Below, in pieces: positions 23,176 through 31,499 of a DNA stretch of 52,571 bases. This DNA comes from a virus, in IMG/VR virus record IMGVR_UViG_3300031670_000002, positions 1-52,571 of that record; one strand, given 5' to 3'. Each line of letters begins with the position of its first letter. Position 1 is the stretch's first letter. The notes beneath the pieces were generated by a model. That model did not search any database, was not told the origin of the DNA, and saw only the letters and a list, made by a program, of their open reading frames with translations. The position numbers were made by a program, and so were the translations under genes.

Positions 23176-26100
23176 ATGACCGTCGCTCTCACGGCTTTTG
23201 GCACATCAATCGCATCGACCACGCTGCCGACGGCGGGAACGCTGGCAACGACGACGTGGCGCGGCGCGGACGGTGGCATCGACACGAAAATCAGCAATGC
23301 GCTGGGCTATGGCGAACTGACGGCGCTGGGAACGAACACGGTGTGGGCTGCGGCAGCCGGGCCGATTGGCAGTATCGCGCCATCGGGCCTCGGCTGGCTG
23401 CTCGATAGCGCGCTCTTGTTTGGGCAGACGATTGAGAACGGGCTGTGGACGCCGAGCGTGACCTTGCGCGTGACGCTGGGGACGATCACGGCGGATATGT
23501 ACTTTCGTTCGTGGATATACGACACCTCCACAGGCGTGTACACGCCGATTGGCACGCTGCTGCTCTCAGGGCAAACCATCAGCTCGAAGACGACGTACAC
23601 GTGGGCCGCGCTGGGTCTGTCCGCCGCGTCATTCAGTTTCACGCAATATTTGTATCTCGATTGCATCCTCAACGTGCTGGGCAACTCCAATAGTTCGGGG
23701 TCAAGCGCGCAATTCGCGGTACATCTGTCCTCGGTGGCAGGCGCGGGCGTGGCGGGCGATACGGCGGTCAGCACGCCGGGATTCGCGCCAACCTCGCTCA
23801 TGTACGGCGTGACGACGCTGGAGAAGTACGTCAGCAGCACGACGGCGGCGGAACTGGCGGCGCTAGGGCCGGTCACGGTGCGCCTGCAATGCCACAATAA
23901 GGATCACGACAAGACGCAAGTGGTGAATACCACCAGCGTGACGGCGATCACGGCAGGCGTCAACACGGTCACGCCCGCATCAATGGTCAACATCACCACC
24001 TCGCAGTTGCTGTTCATTGCCGATCCGGCGGGAACCTCGGAATTTGTGACGCCGTCAGGGGTGACTGGCACGTCGTTTACGGCGACGTTTGCCAATGCGC
24101 ATAGCGCGAGCGCGTACACGATTACGGGCGAAACCTTTGACTGGACATCGATGGATACGGCGGTCGATCTGTTTGTGGCGCTTAAATGTCGCATCGTGCT
24201 GACGATAGAAGGTTTTGCGAACTGGTGGCTTGATCCGACATGCAGCTTGCCGATGTGGCAAGGGATGCAAATGTGGGGCTATCAGATCATCCAACGCTAC
24301 GGGTCGGTGATCTGCGGCGTCGAGCAGGGCAATGAAGAATTTGCCTACGTCAGCGGCGCGTGTCGCGATGCGAGCGTCTATTACGGCGTGATTTCGCAGT
24401 CCTACCCGTTCTTGAAACCGCTCAATCCATCGCTCACGGTGGGCTGTTTTGGCTATACGTCCTACAGCGGCAACATCGGCAATAATGGCGATCCAGGCTA
24501 CTGGTTCAACGCGCTCTATGCGCTCGGCGGCGGCCTGTACATGGATTATGCCAACTTCCACTACTATAACGCCGGCCATGACCCGCTGGACGCCAATCCC
24601 GGAGGCGCGCCCGCACTGCTGACGATTGTGGCGGCCATCAATAGCGCGATGGTGAGTAACGGCGTGAATTTGCCTATTCGCGTGACCGAGTTCGGCTGGG
24701 AGGGCAAAGGCAGCAAGGGCAGCACAACCTGCCCGCACGATGTTGGCCCAGCGGTGCAAGGCGCGTATCTGGTGGAGGCGTACACGCTGCTCAAAACCGT
24801 GTCCAATGTGGAGGCGGGCTATCTGTATACCTGCGGCGGCGGCACGTTCTACGACTGCCACGATATCTACGGATTGTCAAGCTATACCACGGTGCAAGCA
24901 TACTTTGCGATTGTGCCGACGCCGCCAGCACCGCCGGGGCCGCCAGTGGTCGGCACCGGGACGTATAGCGTGCAGACGGGCGGCGTGACGCTGTTCGTAT
25001 TGGCCGGCACGCTCAGCATCGATAACACCATCGGCAAACGCTCGCAGGCGTCGTTCACGGCGTACACGAATCCGCCGCTGCACTTTGTGCAATATCAGCA
25101 GGTACAAATCTACGACGCGAGCGGTACGCTGGTGTTTAGCGGCTACATCACGACGCCGCAAGAGCAAAAGCCGGGCTTCCAGAATAGCCTGATCCACACG
25201 ATCACCTGCTGCGACCAGCACTGGCTGGCGGATAAGCGTGTCATGGCGGCGGCATTTACGAACAAGACGTGCGGCGAGATGGTGCAGTGGATTGTCACCA
25301 ACATTCTCGCGCAAGAGGGCGTGACGATTGGGCAGATTTACGACGGCATTCCGCCCGCAACGACGCTCTATCCGCAGACGACGCTCTACCCTGGCGGTAA
25401 CGTCGGGCTTGTGCCGCAAGCCAATTTCGTGTACTGCTCGGTCTCGCAAGCCTTAGACGCGCTGGTCAGCCAGGCGAGCGCGGCGGGCATCCCCTACTAC
25501 TGGCAAATCGACGAAAACAAGGCGCTGTGGTTCGTGCCGTACACGGCTATCGTGAATACGGCGGTCGTCGATGGCACGCAGATCGAACTGGTGCAGAACC
25601 CGCCGACGCTGACACGCGCCAATCCGACGTACAGGAACACGCAGTACATCGGCGGCGGCGTGCAGCAAACGGCGACGCAAACGGAAATCAGGACAGGCGA
25701 CGGCACGACGCAATCGTGGGCGATGGGCTACGAGATGAGCGCCGATCCGACGGCCTCGCCGCCGGTGATTAGCATCGATCTCGGCAATGGCAGTGGCGGC
25801 TATTTGGGCTACACGGTGCAGTCGGTCGGGTTGAAAGGCACATCAGGACAGGCGTTCTACTGGGCGGCAGGCGACGCGATTATTGCGCAGGACAGCAGCG
25901 GCACGAAACTGCGCGGCGCGCCCTATAACGACCTGCTGAAAGTCGTGTACACCGGCCAATATGAGACGATGATCCTGGCGCAAAACGCGGCGCAAGTGGC
26001 CTATCAGGCGCAAGTGGACGGCACATCAGGCATTGTGGAGGAGGTCGAGACGGACGCCACGATTACCAGCATCGCCAACGGCCTGTCAGAGGCGGGGCAA

Positions 26101-26511
26101 CTGCTGACGCGCTACGGCGTGCAAGGCGCGCTCTTGCAATTCACGACACTGCAAAGCGGCTTTGCACAGGGACAGTTGATTACGGTCAATTTGCCGATGT
26201 ATGGCCTCTCCAACGCGCAAATGCTGATTGAGGAGGTGTCCGCGAGCGACCAGACGGATTCATTCAATATCTGGTTCACGGTCAAGGCGGTGCAGGGGCC
26301 GTATGACGTGAGTTGGATCGATTTCTTTATCAAGACGTTCGGGGCAAACGCGCCCGCCAACTCGATCAATGTGGGGCTATCCCAAAATGTGCCGTTCCTG
26401 GCCTCGTTCCCTATGGCAATCTCTGTCGCCATGAGCCTGACTGTCAACGTCTATGCTTGCCCTATCGTCAATACGACGCTGTATCCCAGCGCGACCAATT
26501 ACCCTTGCTGA
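23176..26511 (+). CDS. Tail hub protein with an embedded glycosidase-like domain
   Basis: 1111 aa. The N-terminal ~230 residues are beta-rich tail-like sequence. Residues about 230-580 look like a clan GH-A TIM barrel: CGVEQGNEEFAYVSG gives the acid/base Asn-Glu (386-387) and PIRVTEFGWEGKG the nucleophile Glu (505), 118 residues apart. FANWWLDPTCS and YANFHYYNAGHD also fit. After a proline hinge (PTPPAPPGPPVV), residues about 610-1111 are a baseplate-hub/tail-protein region (GKRSQASFTAYTNPPLHFVQ, GQLITVNLPMYG). The barrel probably cuts or binds host surface polysaccharide during adsorption. Substrate unknown. Confidence 0.78.
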   Translation: MTVALTAFGTSIASTTLPTAGTLATTTWRGADGGIDTKISNALGYGELTALGTNTVWAAAAGPIGSIAPSGLGWLLDSALLFGQTIENGLWTPSVTLRVTLGTITADMYFRSWIYDTSTGVYTPIGTLLLSGQTISSKTTYTWAALGLSAASFSFTQYLYLDCILNVLGNSNSSGSSAQFAVHLSSVAGAGVAGDTAVSTPGFAPTSLMYGVTTLEKYVSSTTAAELAALGPVTVRLQCHNKDHDKTQVVNTTSVTAITAGVNTVTPASMVNITTSQLLFIADPAGTSEFVTPSGVTGTSFTATFANAHSASAYTITGETFDWTSMDTAVDLFVALKCRIVLTIEGFANWWLDPTCSLPMWQGMQMWGYQIIQRYGSVICGVEQGNEEFAYVSGACRDASVYYGVISQSYPFLKPLNPSLTVGCFGYTSYSGNIGNNGDPGYWFNALYALGGGLYMDYANFHYYNAGHDPLDANPGGAPALLTIVAAINSAMVSNGVNLPIRVTEFGWEGKGSKGSTTCPHDVGPAVQGAYLVEAYTLLKTVSNVEAGYLYTCGGGTFYDCHDIYGLSSYTTVQAYFAIVPTPPAPPGPPVVGTGTYSVQTGGVTLFVLAGTLSIDNTIGKRSQASFTAYTNPPLHFVQYQQVQIYDASGTLVFSGYITTPQEQKPGFQNSLIHTITCCDQHWLADKRVMAAAFTNKTCGEMVQWIVTNILAQEGVTIGQIYDGIPPATTLYPQTTLYPGGNVGLVPQANFVYCSVSQALDALVSQASAAGIPYYWQIDENKALWFVPYTAIVNTAVVDGTQIELVQNPPTLTRANPTYRNTQYIGGGVQQTATQTEIRTGDGTTQSWAMGYEMSADPTASPPVISIDLGNGSGGYLGYTVQSVGLKGTSGQAFYWAAGDAIIAQDSSGTKLRGAPYNDLLKVVYTGQYETMILAQNAAQVAYQAQVDGTSGIVEEVETDATITSIANGLSEAGQLLTRYGVQGALLQFTTLQSGFAQGQLITVNLPMYGLSNAQMLIEEVSASDQTDSFNIWFTVKAVQGPYDVSWIDFFIKTFGANAPANSINVGLSQNVPFLASFPMAISVAMSLTVNVYACPIVNTTLYPSATNYPC

Positions 26512-26519
26512 GGTGAATT

Positions 26520-26903
26520 ATGACCGCCATTACGAAAACAGATGCTGGCTTAGAACTGTGGCGCGACGGCGCGGCAGGCGCGAATAACCCGATGATTACC
26601 TACGTCGCACTGGGAAACAGCACCACGCCGCCGACGGCAGGGGATACCGCACTTGGGAACGAGACATTCAGAAAAGCGGTCACGACGTATACCGACGGCA
26701 GCACCGGAGAAATTCTCGTCACGATGTACTTAGGCCCAAGCGACGATATTGGCGCCGATATCGAGGAAGTGGGCTTTGTGGGCGGCAGCACCGCCAACGC
26801 GCAACCGAATACCGGTATCCTCATCGCCCACGGCTTATGGAGTCACAATCCAAAGGCTGGGACGGAGAGCATCACTTTTACGCTTGATATGACCTTTAGT
26901 TAG
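26520..26903 (+). CDS. Putative tail-tip/baseplate protein (127 aa)
   Basis: Begins MTAITKTDAGLELWRDGAAG and has NPMITYVALGNSTTPPTAGD ... EILVTMYLGPSDDIGADIEE, a beta-rich pattern found in small proteins at tail-fibre bases. The role is inferred from position after the hub gene. Confidence 0.6.
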   Translation: MTAITKTDAGLELWRDGAAGANNPMITYVALGNSTTPPTAGDTALGNETFRKAVTTYTDGSTGEILVTMYLGPSDDIGADIEEVGFVGGSTANAQPNTGILIAHGLWSHNPKAGTESITFTLDMTFS

Positions 26904-26930
26904 TCCTTCACGCCGCGAGGCAGTTAGGAG
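26904..26930 (+). promoter_or_regulatory. Structured leader before 26937 (copy 3 of 3)
   Basis: TCCTTCACGCC-GCGA-GGCAGTTAGGAG. The same arrangement as at 14788 and 18482: upstream TCCT, a GNRA-capped stem, then the Shine-Dalgarno. It implies strong or specially controlled translation of the gene at 26937. Confidence 0.65.
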
Positions 26931-26936
26931 CATGAT

Positions 26937-27467
26937 ATGGGAACGTATAGCCCGGCGTATGTCGCGCCGTACACGAACACCGGTTCACCCTGGACGAATG
27001 GCGGCGCGCCCGGTATTAGCGCGGCATTTCTCGATGCCATCGAGGGCTGGGTGTACCAGGTCGATAACCCGCCGGATGTGGTGCTGACTGGCACGACGGC
27101 AGGGACGGCTACGCTCTATGAGACGGTGTACGCCAACCGCAAAGAGGTACTGCTGATCTTCGCGGGCTACGAGAATAGCGGCAGCACGCCGCAATCGATT
27201 GTGCTGCCGCACGCCTTCACGTTCATGGCCTGGGCGACGTCCGGCGGCTTTACCACGAGCAGCAGCAACGGCATCCAATTCTTGCTGTCAGGCACGGCGC
27301 AAAGCATCCACACCTGCGGTAGTTTGGCGGGCGGATCGTTCGCCACATCGACGACGCTGCTGCGCTATTGCCCAGGCGCGGAGGTGCTGGCCGGTTTCGA
27401 CACGCTCTCGCTTGAGGGCAGTTATAGCGGCACGGCCTCCGGCATCGTGCGCATTCTCGGCAATTAA
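26937..27467 (+). CDS. Putative abundant virion protein/tail fibre (176 aa)
   Basis: Begins MGTYSPAYVAPYTNTGSPWT; Gly/Ser/Thr-rich and beta-structured, with two cysteines (SIHTCGSLAGGS, LLRYCPGAEV). It shares its structured leader with the capsid and tail-tube genes, so high expression and a structural role are inferred. No family recognised; a receptor-binding tip is one possibility. Confidence 0.6.
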   Translation: MGTYSPAYVAPYTNTGSPWTNGGAPGISAAFLDAIEGWVYQVDNPPDVVLTGTTAGTATLYETVYANRKEVLLIFAGYENSGSTPQSIVLPHAFTFMAWATSGGFTTSSSNGIQFLLSGTAQSIHTCGSLAGGSFATSTTLLRYCPGAEVLAGFDTLSLEGSYSGTASGIVRILGN

Positions 27468-27475
27468 GGAGAGGC

Positions 27476-27664
27476 ATGATGCTTTTGCTGACGCTGGCGC
27501 GCGTCGCCACGGTGCTGATTTTTCTGACGACAGCCGTGGGCGGGCCGTATGCCATCCTGCTGCTGCGGCGCTTTATCGCGGCGCATACGCTGGCGCACGG
27601 CATCCTGATGGCGGAGCTTGAGGCGCTGCGGCGTCGCGTGACGCACCTTGAGGAACGGCTATGA
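27476..27664 (+). CDS. Small membrane protein, possible holin/spanin partner (62 aa)
   Basis: MMLLLTLARVATVLIFLTTA... places one or two membrane helices in residues 3-32, followed by a basic amphipathic helix (ELEALRRRVTHLEERL). AAGGAGAGG precedes two adjacent ATGs (27476, 27479). It is coupled to the next membrane gene by ATGA. Confidence 0.6.
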   Translation: MMLLLTLARVATVLIFLTTAVGGPYAILLLRRFIAAHTLAHGILMAELEALRRRVTHLEERL

Positions 27665-27996
27665 CCAGTTGGGTCATGTACCTGACCATCATCAATCTGA
27701 TCGTGATCATCGCGGGCGCGATTGGCGGCTATCTGGCGTACCGGGCGGCGTTTTCGCGCGCGAAGGACGAGATTACCGAGCGCGTGACGGGGCTGCTCAA
27801 AACGGAAAACGAGGTCTTACAACGCCGCGTCAAGACCGTGGAAGGGCGATTGCGCCTGCTGATCAACTGGTTTGCCAAGCAGGGCGTGGTGATTGAATTT
27901 GACGGCGAATCGCTGACGATCCGCGACACGAAAAACGGCGTGACCAGCGTGCATCAGAGCGAAACGCAACCGAGAGAAAGCGAGAAAGAAGTATGA
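27661..27996 (+). CDS. Membrane-anchored coiled-coil protein (111 aa)
   Basis: MTSWVMYLTIINLIVIIAGA: one N-terminal membrane helix, then a charged coiled coil (RAKDEITERVTGLLKTENEV, LQRRVKTVEGRLRLLINWFA) and a small C-terminal domain. The layout would suit a membrane lysis accessory or a tail-associated ejection protein; unassigned. ATGA-coupled on both sides. Confidence 0.6.
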   Translation: MTSWVMYLTIINLIVIIAGAIGGYLAYRAAFSRAKDEITERVTGLLKTENEVLQRRVKTVEGRLRLLINWFAKQGVVIEFDGESLTIRDTKNGVTSVHQSETQPRESEKEV

Positions 27997-28610
27997 CAAG
28001 CGAAATCAATGCCAATCCGAATTTTCCCAACGGCCTGTTGCCGCTCTATGACCCGACGAACGGGCAGGATGCGGTAGCATGGCAAGCGTCCTACGTTTCG
28101 ACCGATTCTGCCACGAGCATCAAGTACGCGGCGGGGGTGATGGTTGATAAAGTAACTAACGCGATCCTGGCAGGCAAAGCCTTTGTTGCGTCAACCGGCT
28201 CGCAGACCAGTTCCGGCACGTTTACCGAAGGTCTGTCCGTCTTTAATCCGACGGGTTCTGGGAAGACGCTGTACTTTTTCAGCGCGAAGGTTGGGGTGGC
28301 ATCGGCGCGGATACACAGTCTGTACCTCGTGCCAACCACCGATCCGGCGTTGGGGACGGCGATCACGCCGATCAACGGACTGGCAGGCGGTAGCGCGTCG
28401 GTTGCCAGCGCATCCTACACCAATGCGGGCGCAAACATCTCGACCAGCGGCGATACGCTCATTGAAACGCTGTACACGCTGGCCGACAATACGACGGACT
28501 TTTTGGATGTCGATGAGGTCAAAGTGTGTCCGCCCGGCTATGGCATACTGATGGCCGTCTCGACGGCGACCAATGCCTGGGCGGCAACACTCAAATGGTG
28601 GGAAGCCTAG
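27993..28610 (+). CDS. Hypothetical virion-like protein (205 aa)
   Basis: Begins MTSEINANPNFPNGLLPLYD and is Ser/Thr/Ala-rich with beta character (AFVASTGSQTSSGTFTEGLS, GKTLYFFSAKVGVASARIHS). It resembles tail-fibre-associated proteins by composition only. Its TAG stop lies in the palindrome CTAG shared with the stop of the convergent gene at 28607. Confidence 0.55.
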   Translation: MTSEINANPNFPNGLLPLYDPTNGQDAVAWQASYVSTDSATSIKYAAGVMVDKVTNAILAGKAFVASTGSQTSSGTFTEGLSVFNPTGSGKTLYFFSAKVGVASARIHSLYLVPTTDPALGTAITPINGLAGGSASVASASYTNAGANISTSGDTLIETLYTLADNTTDFLDVDEVKVCPPGYGILMAVSTATNAWAATLKWWEA

Positions 28611-28699
28611 TCTTTGGCGGTCAGTGTTTCGATGACGGCAATGGCAAGCGCGAGCGCGGTCATTGAAACACTCGCAAGAGCGACGATCAATGATTTCAT
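28607..28699 (-). CDS. Membrane/secretory microprotein on the opposite strand (30 aa)
   Basis: MKSLIVALASVSMTALALAI...: one hydrophobic helix after Lys2. AAGGAGG lies 9 bp before the ATG, and an extended -10 (TGGTATACT) lies 24 bp before it. The gene also contains a 14-bp inverted repeat (28623-28636 / 28659-28672, one mismatch), which could end transcription of the rightward operon. The hydrophobic ORF could therefore partly reflect a terminator. Confidence 0.5.
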   Translation of the reverse strand: MKSLIVALASVSMTALALAIAVIETLTAKD

Positions 28700-28722
28700 C
28701 AAATACCTCCTTGTTTTTGGGA

Positions 28723-28731
28723 AGTATACCA
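28723..28731 (-). promoter_or_regulatory. Extended -10 promoter for 28607-28699
   Basis: Minus-strand TGGTATACT at suitable distance from the AGGAGG site; no clear -35. The DNA just right of it (28741-28754) shares the 14-mer TCGCTCGTGCGTTA with the spacer of the promoter at 612-640. Confidence 0.5.
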
Positions 28732-28786
28732 CATGTGCGCTCGCTCGTGCGTTACATAACTAGGAGTGATGAATCGTGAGGGAATC

Positions 28787-29026
28787 ATGCCGTATGCCGT
28801 GAGTCGCGGGCTACGTCGCGTGGCGTTCCAGCCGTTCAACGTCAACACGAACGCGCACATGCCGACGTTCACGCACCCGTGGCGCGCGGCAACCGGCGAT
28901 GAGATTGTGACCTGGAATACGGCGGCGCGGGCGTTCGTGCATGAGCCGCGCTACGAACAGGCGATCTATGAGCGCGTGTGCGACTGCGGCATTGCGCCGG
29001 GCGAAACGTGCAATTGCGCGATGTGA
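28787..29026 (+). CDS. Hypothetical protein with CDC...CNC tail (79 aa)
   Basis: MPYAVSRGLRRVAFQPFNVN..., ending VCDCGIAPGETCNCAM, a compact four-Cys motif likely to bind zinc. The start at 28787 follows GAGGGAATC. The upstream ATG at 28769 has its Shine-Dalgarno only 2 bp away and is less likely. Function unknown. Confidence 0.5.
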   Translation: MPYAVSRGLRRVAFQPFNVNTNAHMPTFTHPWRAATGDEIVTWNTAARAFVHEPRYEQAIYERVCDCGIAPGETCNCAM

Positions 29027-29058
29027 TGGATAGAAAACATCTAAAGGAGAATCGAACT

Positions 29059-29619
29059 TTGGAGAAAATCCCAACGTTGTTTGTGCGTAACCCTGACAAC
29101 ATGAAGCTCGTGACACGCGAAGTCAACCCTGACGCTGCATGGGTGTTAGCAGGTGAGGGCGTTCCTACTGTGAAGAAAGATGGCACGAATGTTCGGGTTA
29201 CGGTTGTCTCTGAAAAAGTGACCTTTGTCGAGAAGCGGCGCAATCCGACCCGCGAAGAGAAAGCCAACGGCGCTGAGCCGGGCTATGTGGAAGCGCGGCG
29301 CGACGATCCGGCGGATCGGCATATCTTTGCCGCCGTCGATAACACGCACTACATTGGCTGGCCTGATGGCGCGTGGCCGTGCGAAGCGTTAGGGCCGAAA
29401 ATACAGGGCGGCGTCGAATCGCCGTATCCGGTGCTGTATCCCTTTGCGCTTGCGCCGATTTCATTGCCATCCTGGGAAAATCCGCGTACCTGGGGAGAAC
29501 TCCTGGACTATCTGGGAACGCACGAATTTGAGGGTATTGTGTGGCATCATCCCGACGGGCGCATGGCAAAAATCAAACGCCGCGATTTTGGCTTGCCCTG
29601 GCCGGCACAAAGGAGATGA
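29059..29619 (+). CDS. ATP-dependent RNA ligase
   Basis: 186 aa. The nucleotidyl-transfer Lys is in VKKDGTNVRV (KxDG, motif I, about residue 37). GPKIQGG precedes motif IV (EFEGIVWHHPDGR) and motif V (MAKIKRRDFG). The IPTLFVRNP start and overall size match the compact phage/bacterial RNA ligase family (DUF5565-like). A TTG start at 29059 is proposed because AAAGGAG is well placed and the family begins at this point; ATG 29026 is the alternative. It probably reseals RNAs such as tRNAs cut by host defence nucleases. No kinase/phosphatase partner was found nearby. Confidence 0.8.
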   Translation: MEKIPTLFVRNPDNMKLVTREVNPDAAWVLAGEGVPTVKKDGTNVRVTVVSEKVTFVEKRRNPTREEKANGAEPGYVEARRDDPADRHIFAAVDNTHYIGWPDGAWPCEALGPKIQGGVESPYPVLYPFALAPISLPSWENPRTWGELLDYLGTHEFEGIVWHHPDGRMAKIKRRDFGLPWPAQRR

Positions 29620-29620
29620 T

Positions 29621-30604
29621 ATGGCAACATTGAACGCAAAGGGCGAGGTGTGCGATCTGCTCAGCGTCGATCAGTTCATTCCCGGTCGCTCAGAGTACGA
29701 ATGCGTCGCCTATGCCGCGAGCCTGATCCGTTATGCGGGCGAGCCAAACCACGGGCCGACGGGTACGGTGCTTGAGGCGTCAAACCTGGCGCAATATTGG
29801 TACGGGCGGCTTGAGGGCAGCACCAGCGCGAGCAACACCGCGGGAACGACGCTACCGCAACTCTATACCATGCTGAGCGGTATGGGCCTGGGCTATCACC
29901 CGCTCATCGTCTCGGTGCAGGCCGTCAAGGACGCGCTGGCGCAGGGCTATCCGGTGCTGGCATGTGGTGCGGAGAGCGGAATGCACGATCTGGCGCTGGG
30001 CGATATCGTGCCGTATGCATGGCCGCCGTCGGGCAATCACGCGATTGTGGTGTCAGGCGTGGCGGCGGACGGGAATGTGCTGGTGCATGATACGGCGTCG
30101 ATAGCCGCGACAGGGGTACGTCCTGGGCCGCGCACGTATGACGCAAGCAAGCTACAACTGGTGTCGGCAACGGCGGTCGTATTGCCGTGGATGAACGAAG
30201 CGCGCGGCGTGCCGCGAGGCTGGCATGACGACGGCACGATCTTGACCGCGCCCAACGGCGTCAAGGTTGAGCAGGGCTTCCGCGCCTGGGTGCTGGCGAA
30301 TCACTGGCCCGCCGAGAACGAGCCGCTTGACGACGCGCATATGGTCGCGCAACTTGAAGCATCGAATCCCGGATTAGGCGGCGGCACGCAGCAGTTCTTC
30401 CGTGAGTGCGTGCTGGAATGGACACAGGATCGCGGCGTGTTCGTGATGTGGGTCGGCGTCGAACTGCTCAAAGCGCGCCTACAAGCCGTGGCGTATTATA
30501 CCGCGCTAGAGCAAGCCAAAGCCGATTACACGACACTGCAAGCGGCGCAGCCGGATAGCGCGCTGCAAGCCAAGATCGCGGCGGCATTGAAGGATTTGAG
30601 TTAG
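29621..30604 (+). CDS. Putative endolysin with C39-like peptidase domain
   Basis: 327 aa behind AAAGGAG. SEYECVAYAASLIRYAG holds the catalytic-type Cys (about residue 27), GNHAIVVSGVA the His (about 142) and VLVHDTAS a following Asp, the order of C39/papain-like peptidases. The C-terminal ~120 residues (GFRAWVLANHWPAENEPLDD...) may be a wall-binding or accessory part. It precedes a holin-like gene, so peptidoglycan cleavage at lysis is likely. A virion-associated peptidase is the alternative. Confidence 0.72.
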   Translation: MATLNAKGEVCDLLSVDQFIPGRSEYECVAYAASLIRYAGEPNHGPTGTVLEASNLAQYWYGRLEGSTSASNTAGTTLPQLYTMLSGMGLGYHPLIVSVQAVKDALAQGYPVLACGAESGMHDLALGDIVPYAWPPSGNHAIVVSGVAADGNVLVHDTASIAATGVRPGPRTYDASKLQLVSATAVVLPWMNEARGVPRGWHDDGTILTAPNGVKVEQGFRAWVLANHWPAENEPLDDAHMVAQLEASNPGLGGGTQQFFRECVLEWTQDRGVFVMWVGVELLKARLQAVAYYTALEQAKADYTTLQAAQPDSALQAKIAAALKDLS

Positions 30605-30876
30605 TCGAGCGGCGGGAGTGCGGTGAGGTCGGGGATCGTTTCGAGTACAATCTCCGGATCAATACCTGCATAGCGTGGGACATAGGTAAGCGCGTGCGCC
30701 ACGAGGTCATAGGTGCGTTTGGCGATGAGTTGCTCAACCTTTATGCGCCACTGCTCAGTATAGTCGGGAGTAAGCATATCATTGATGCTGGTTTCATCGT
30801 CTCTGGCAAGCTGGAGAAAGTCGTCATAGAGCAATCGTGCAAACTCGGCAAACTTGGTTTCTCGTTCGTTTGGCAT
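30601..30876 (-). CDS. Hypothetical protein, convergent accessory gene (91 aa)
   Basis: MPNERETKFAEFARLLYDDF...: an acidic, helical, soluble protein. ATG 30876 was chosen for its GTGAGGAAACC site. It is inserted on the opposite strand between lysin and holin-like genes with its own promoter (30903-30911) and overlaps the lysin stop by 4 bp. This is a typical moron arrangement. Confidence 0.6.
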   Translation of the reverse strand: MPNERETKFAEFARLLYDDFLQLARDDETSINDMLTPDYTEQWRIKVEQLIAKRTYDLVAHALTYVPRYAGIDPEIVLETIPDLTALPPLD

Positions 30877-30882
30877 AGGTTT

Positions 30883-30911
30883 CCTCACTTTTCGTTGTGA
30901 GGATTATAACA
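30883..30911 (-). promoter_or_regulatory. Extended -10 promoter with adjacent inverted repeat
   Basis: Minus-strand TGTTATAAT (30903-30911) is followed at the expected transcription start by an inverted repeat CCTCAC-8-GTGAGG (30883-30902). The repeat could be an operator or form a 5' hairpin that includes the ribosome-binding site of the gene at 30876. Confidence 0.5.
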
Positions 30912-30925
30912 CAGGAGGTCTCATT

Positions 30926-31492
30926 ATGATGAACAAAGTACGCATCACGTCGTCAATGGATGTGGTGATCCACGGCGCGCTGTCGCTGCTGTTCGGCCTG
31001 GTGTCGAGCGGCGTGGTTGCCGGTGGGCAGGCGGTGCTGCAAACCGGCACGAATACGCCGGTGATTGCGACGGCGGGCGTGATCGGCTTTCTCGCGCCGT
31101 TCCTGCACGGCTTCATCGCGCTCGTGCAAAGCCCGCAGGCGGCGCAAGCGGTGAGCGATGTGCGAGCGGAGGCCGTCGCAGCACTCGACAGTCGCCTTTC
31201 GGCGCTGGAACACGCAGCACTCGACAGTCGCCTTTCGGCGCTGGAACACGCAGCATTATCGCGCCTGGACGCGCTGGAGGCACGCTATCCAGTTGCGGAT
31301 AGCGCGGTACGGGCATTGTGGGCTGCCGCGCAAACGCCCGTACAATCGCAGGCCGCACCGAATCCAACTGCCGCCAGTCTGACGATGCCGCCATCTGCAC
31401 TGCCAGCCCCTACAGCGCAACAGGCGTTTGGCGCGCAGCCGTGGGCCATGCAGCAGAGCATTCCGATTGGCGCTGTGCCGCCGCGCGGATAA
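30926..31492 (+). CDS. Putative holin with repetitive cytoplasmic tail
   Basis: 188 aa behind AGGAGG. Two membrane helices lie at about residues 13-38 (VIHGALSLLFGLVSSGVVAG) and 46-68 (PVIATAGVIGFLAPFLHGFI). A helical region with two perfect copies of AALDSRLSALEH follows, then a Pro/Ala/Gln-rich tail. Two-helix topology and position right after the lysin gene suggest a holin; the long tail is unusual for one. A tail-anchored structural role cannot be excluded. Confidence 0.6.
   Translation: MMNKVRITSSMDVVIHGALSLLFGLVSSGVVAGGQAVLQTGTNTPVIATAGVIGFLAPFLHGFIALVQSPQAAQAVSDVRAEAVAALDSRLSALEHAALDSRLSALEHAALSRLDALEARYPVADSAVRALWAAAQTPVQSQAAPNPTAASLTMPPSALPAPTAQQAFGAQPWAMQQSIPIGAVPPRG
31178..31249 (+). 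repeat. 36-bp perfect tandem repeat inside the holin-like gene
   Basis: Two identical 36-bp units (31178-31213, 31214-31249) encode AALDSRLSALEH twice; a further partial unit follows. The unit length keeps frame and heptad-like spacing, so the coiled region can grow or shrink by slippage. Confidence 0.9.
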
Positions 31493-31499
31493 GCACAAC

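Noticed and set aside
24055-24861. Leftward 268-codon frame in the tail hub gene
   Set aside because: No ribosome-binding site, antisense codon bias, and it opposes a clearly coding tail gene.
28623-28672. 14-bp inverted repeat as a simple rightward terminator
   Set aside because: No T tract follows on either strand, and it lies inside a small leftward gene with promoter and AGGAGG site. A terminator role is kept only as an alternative.
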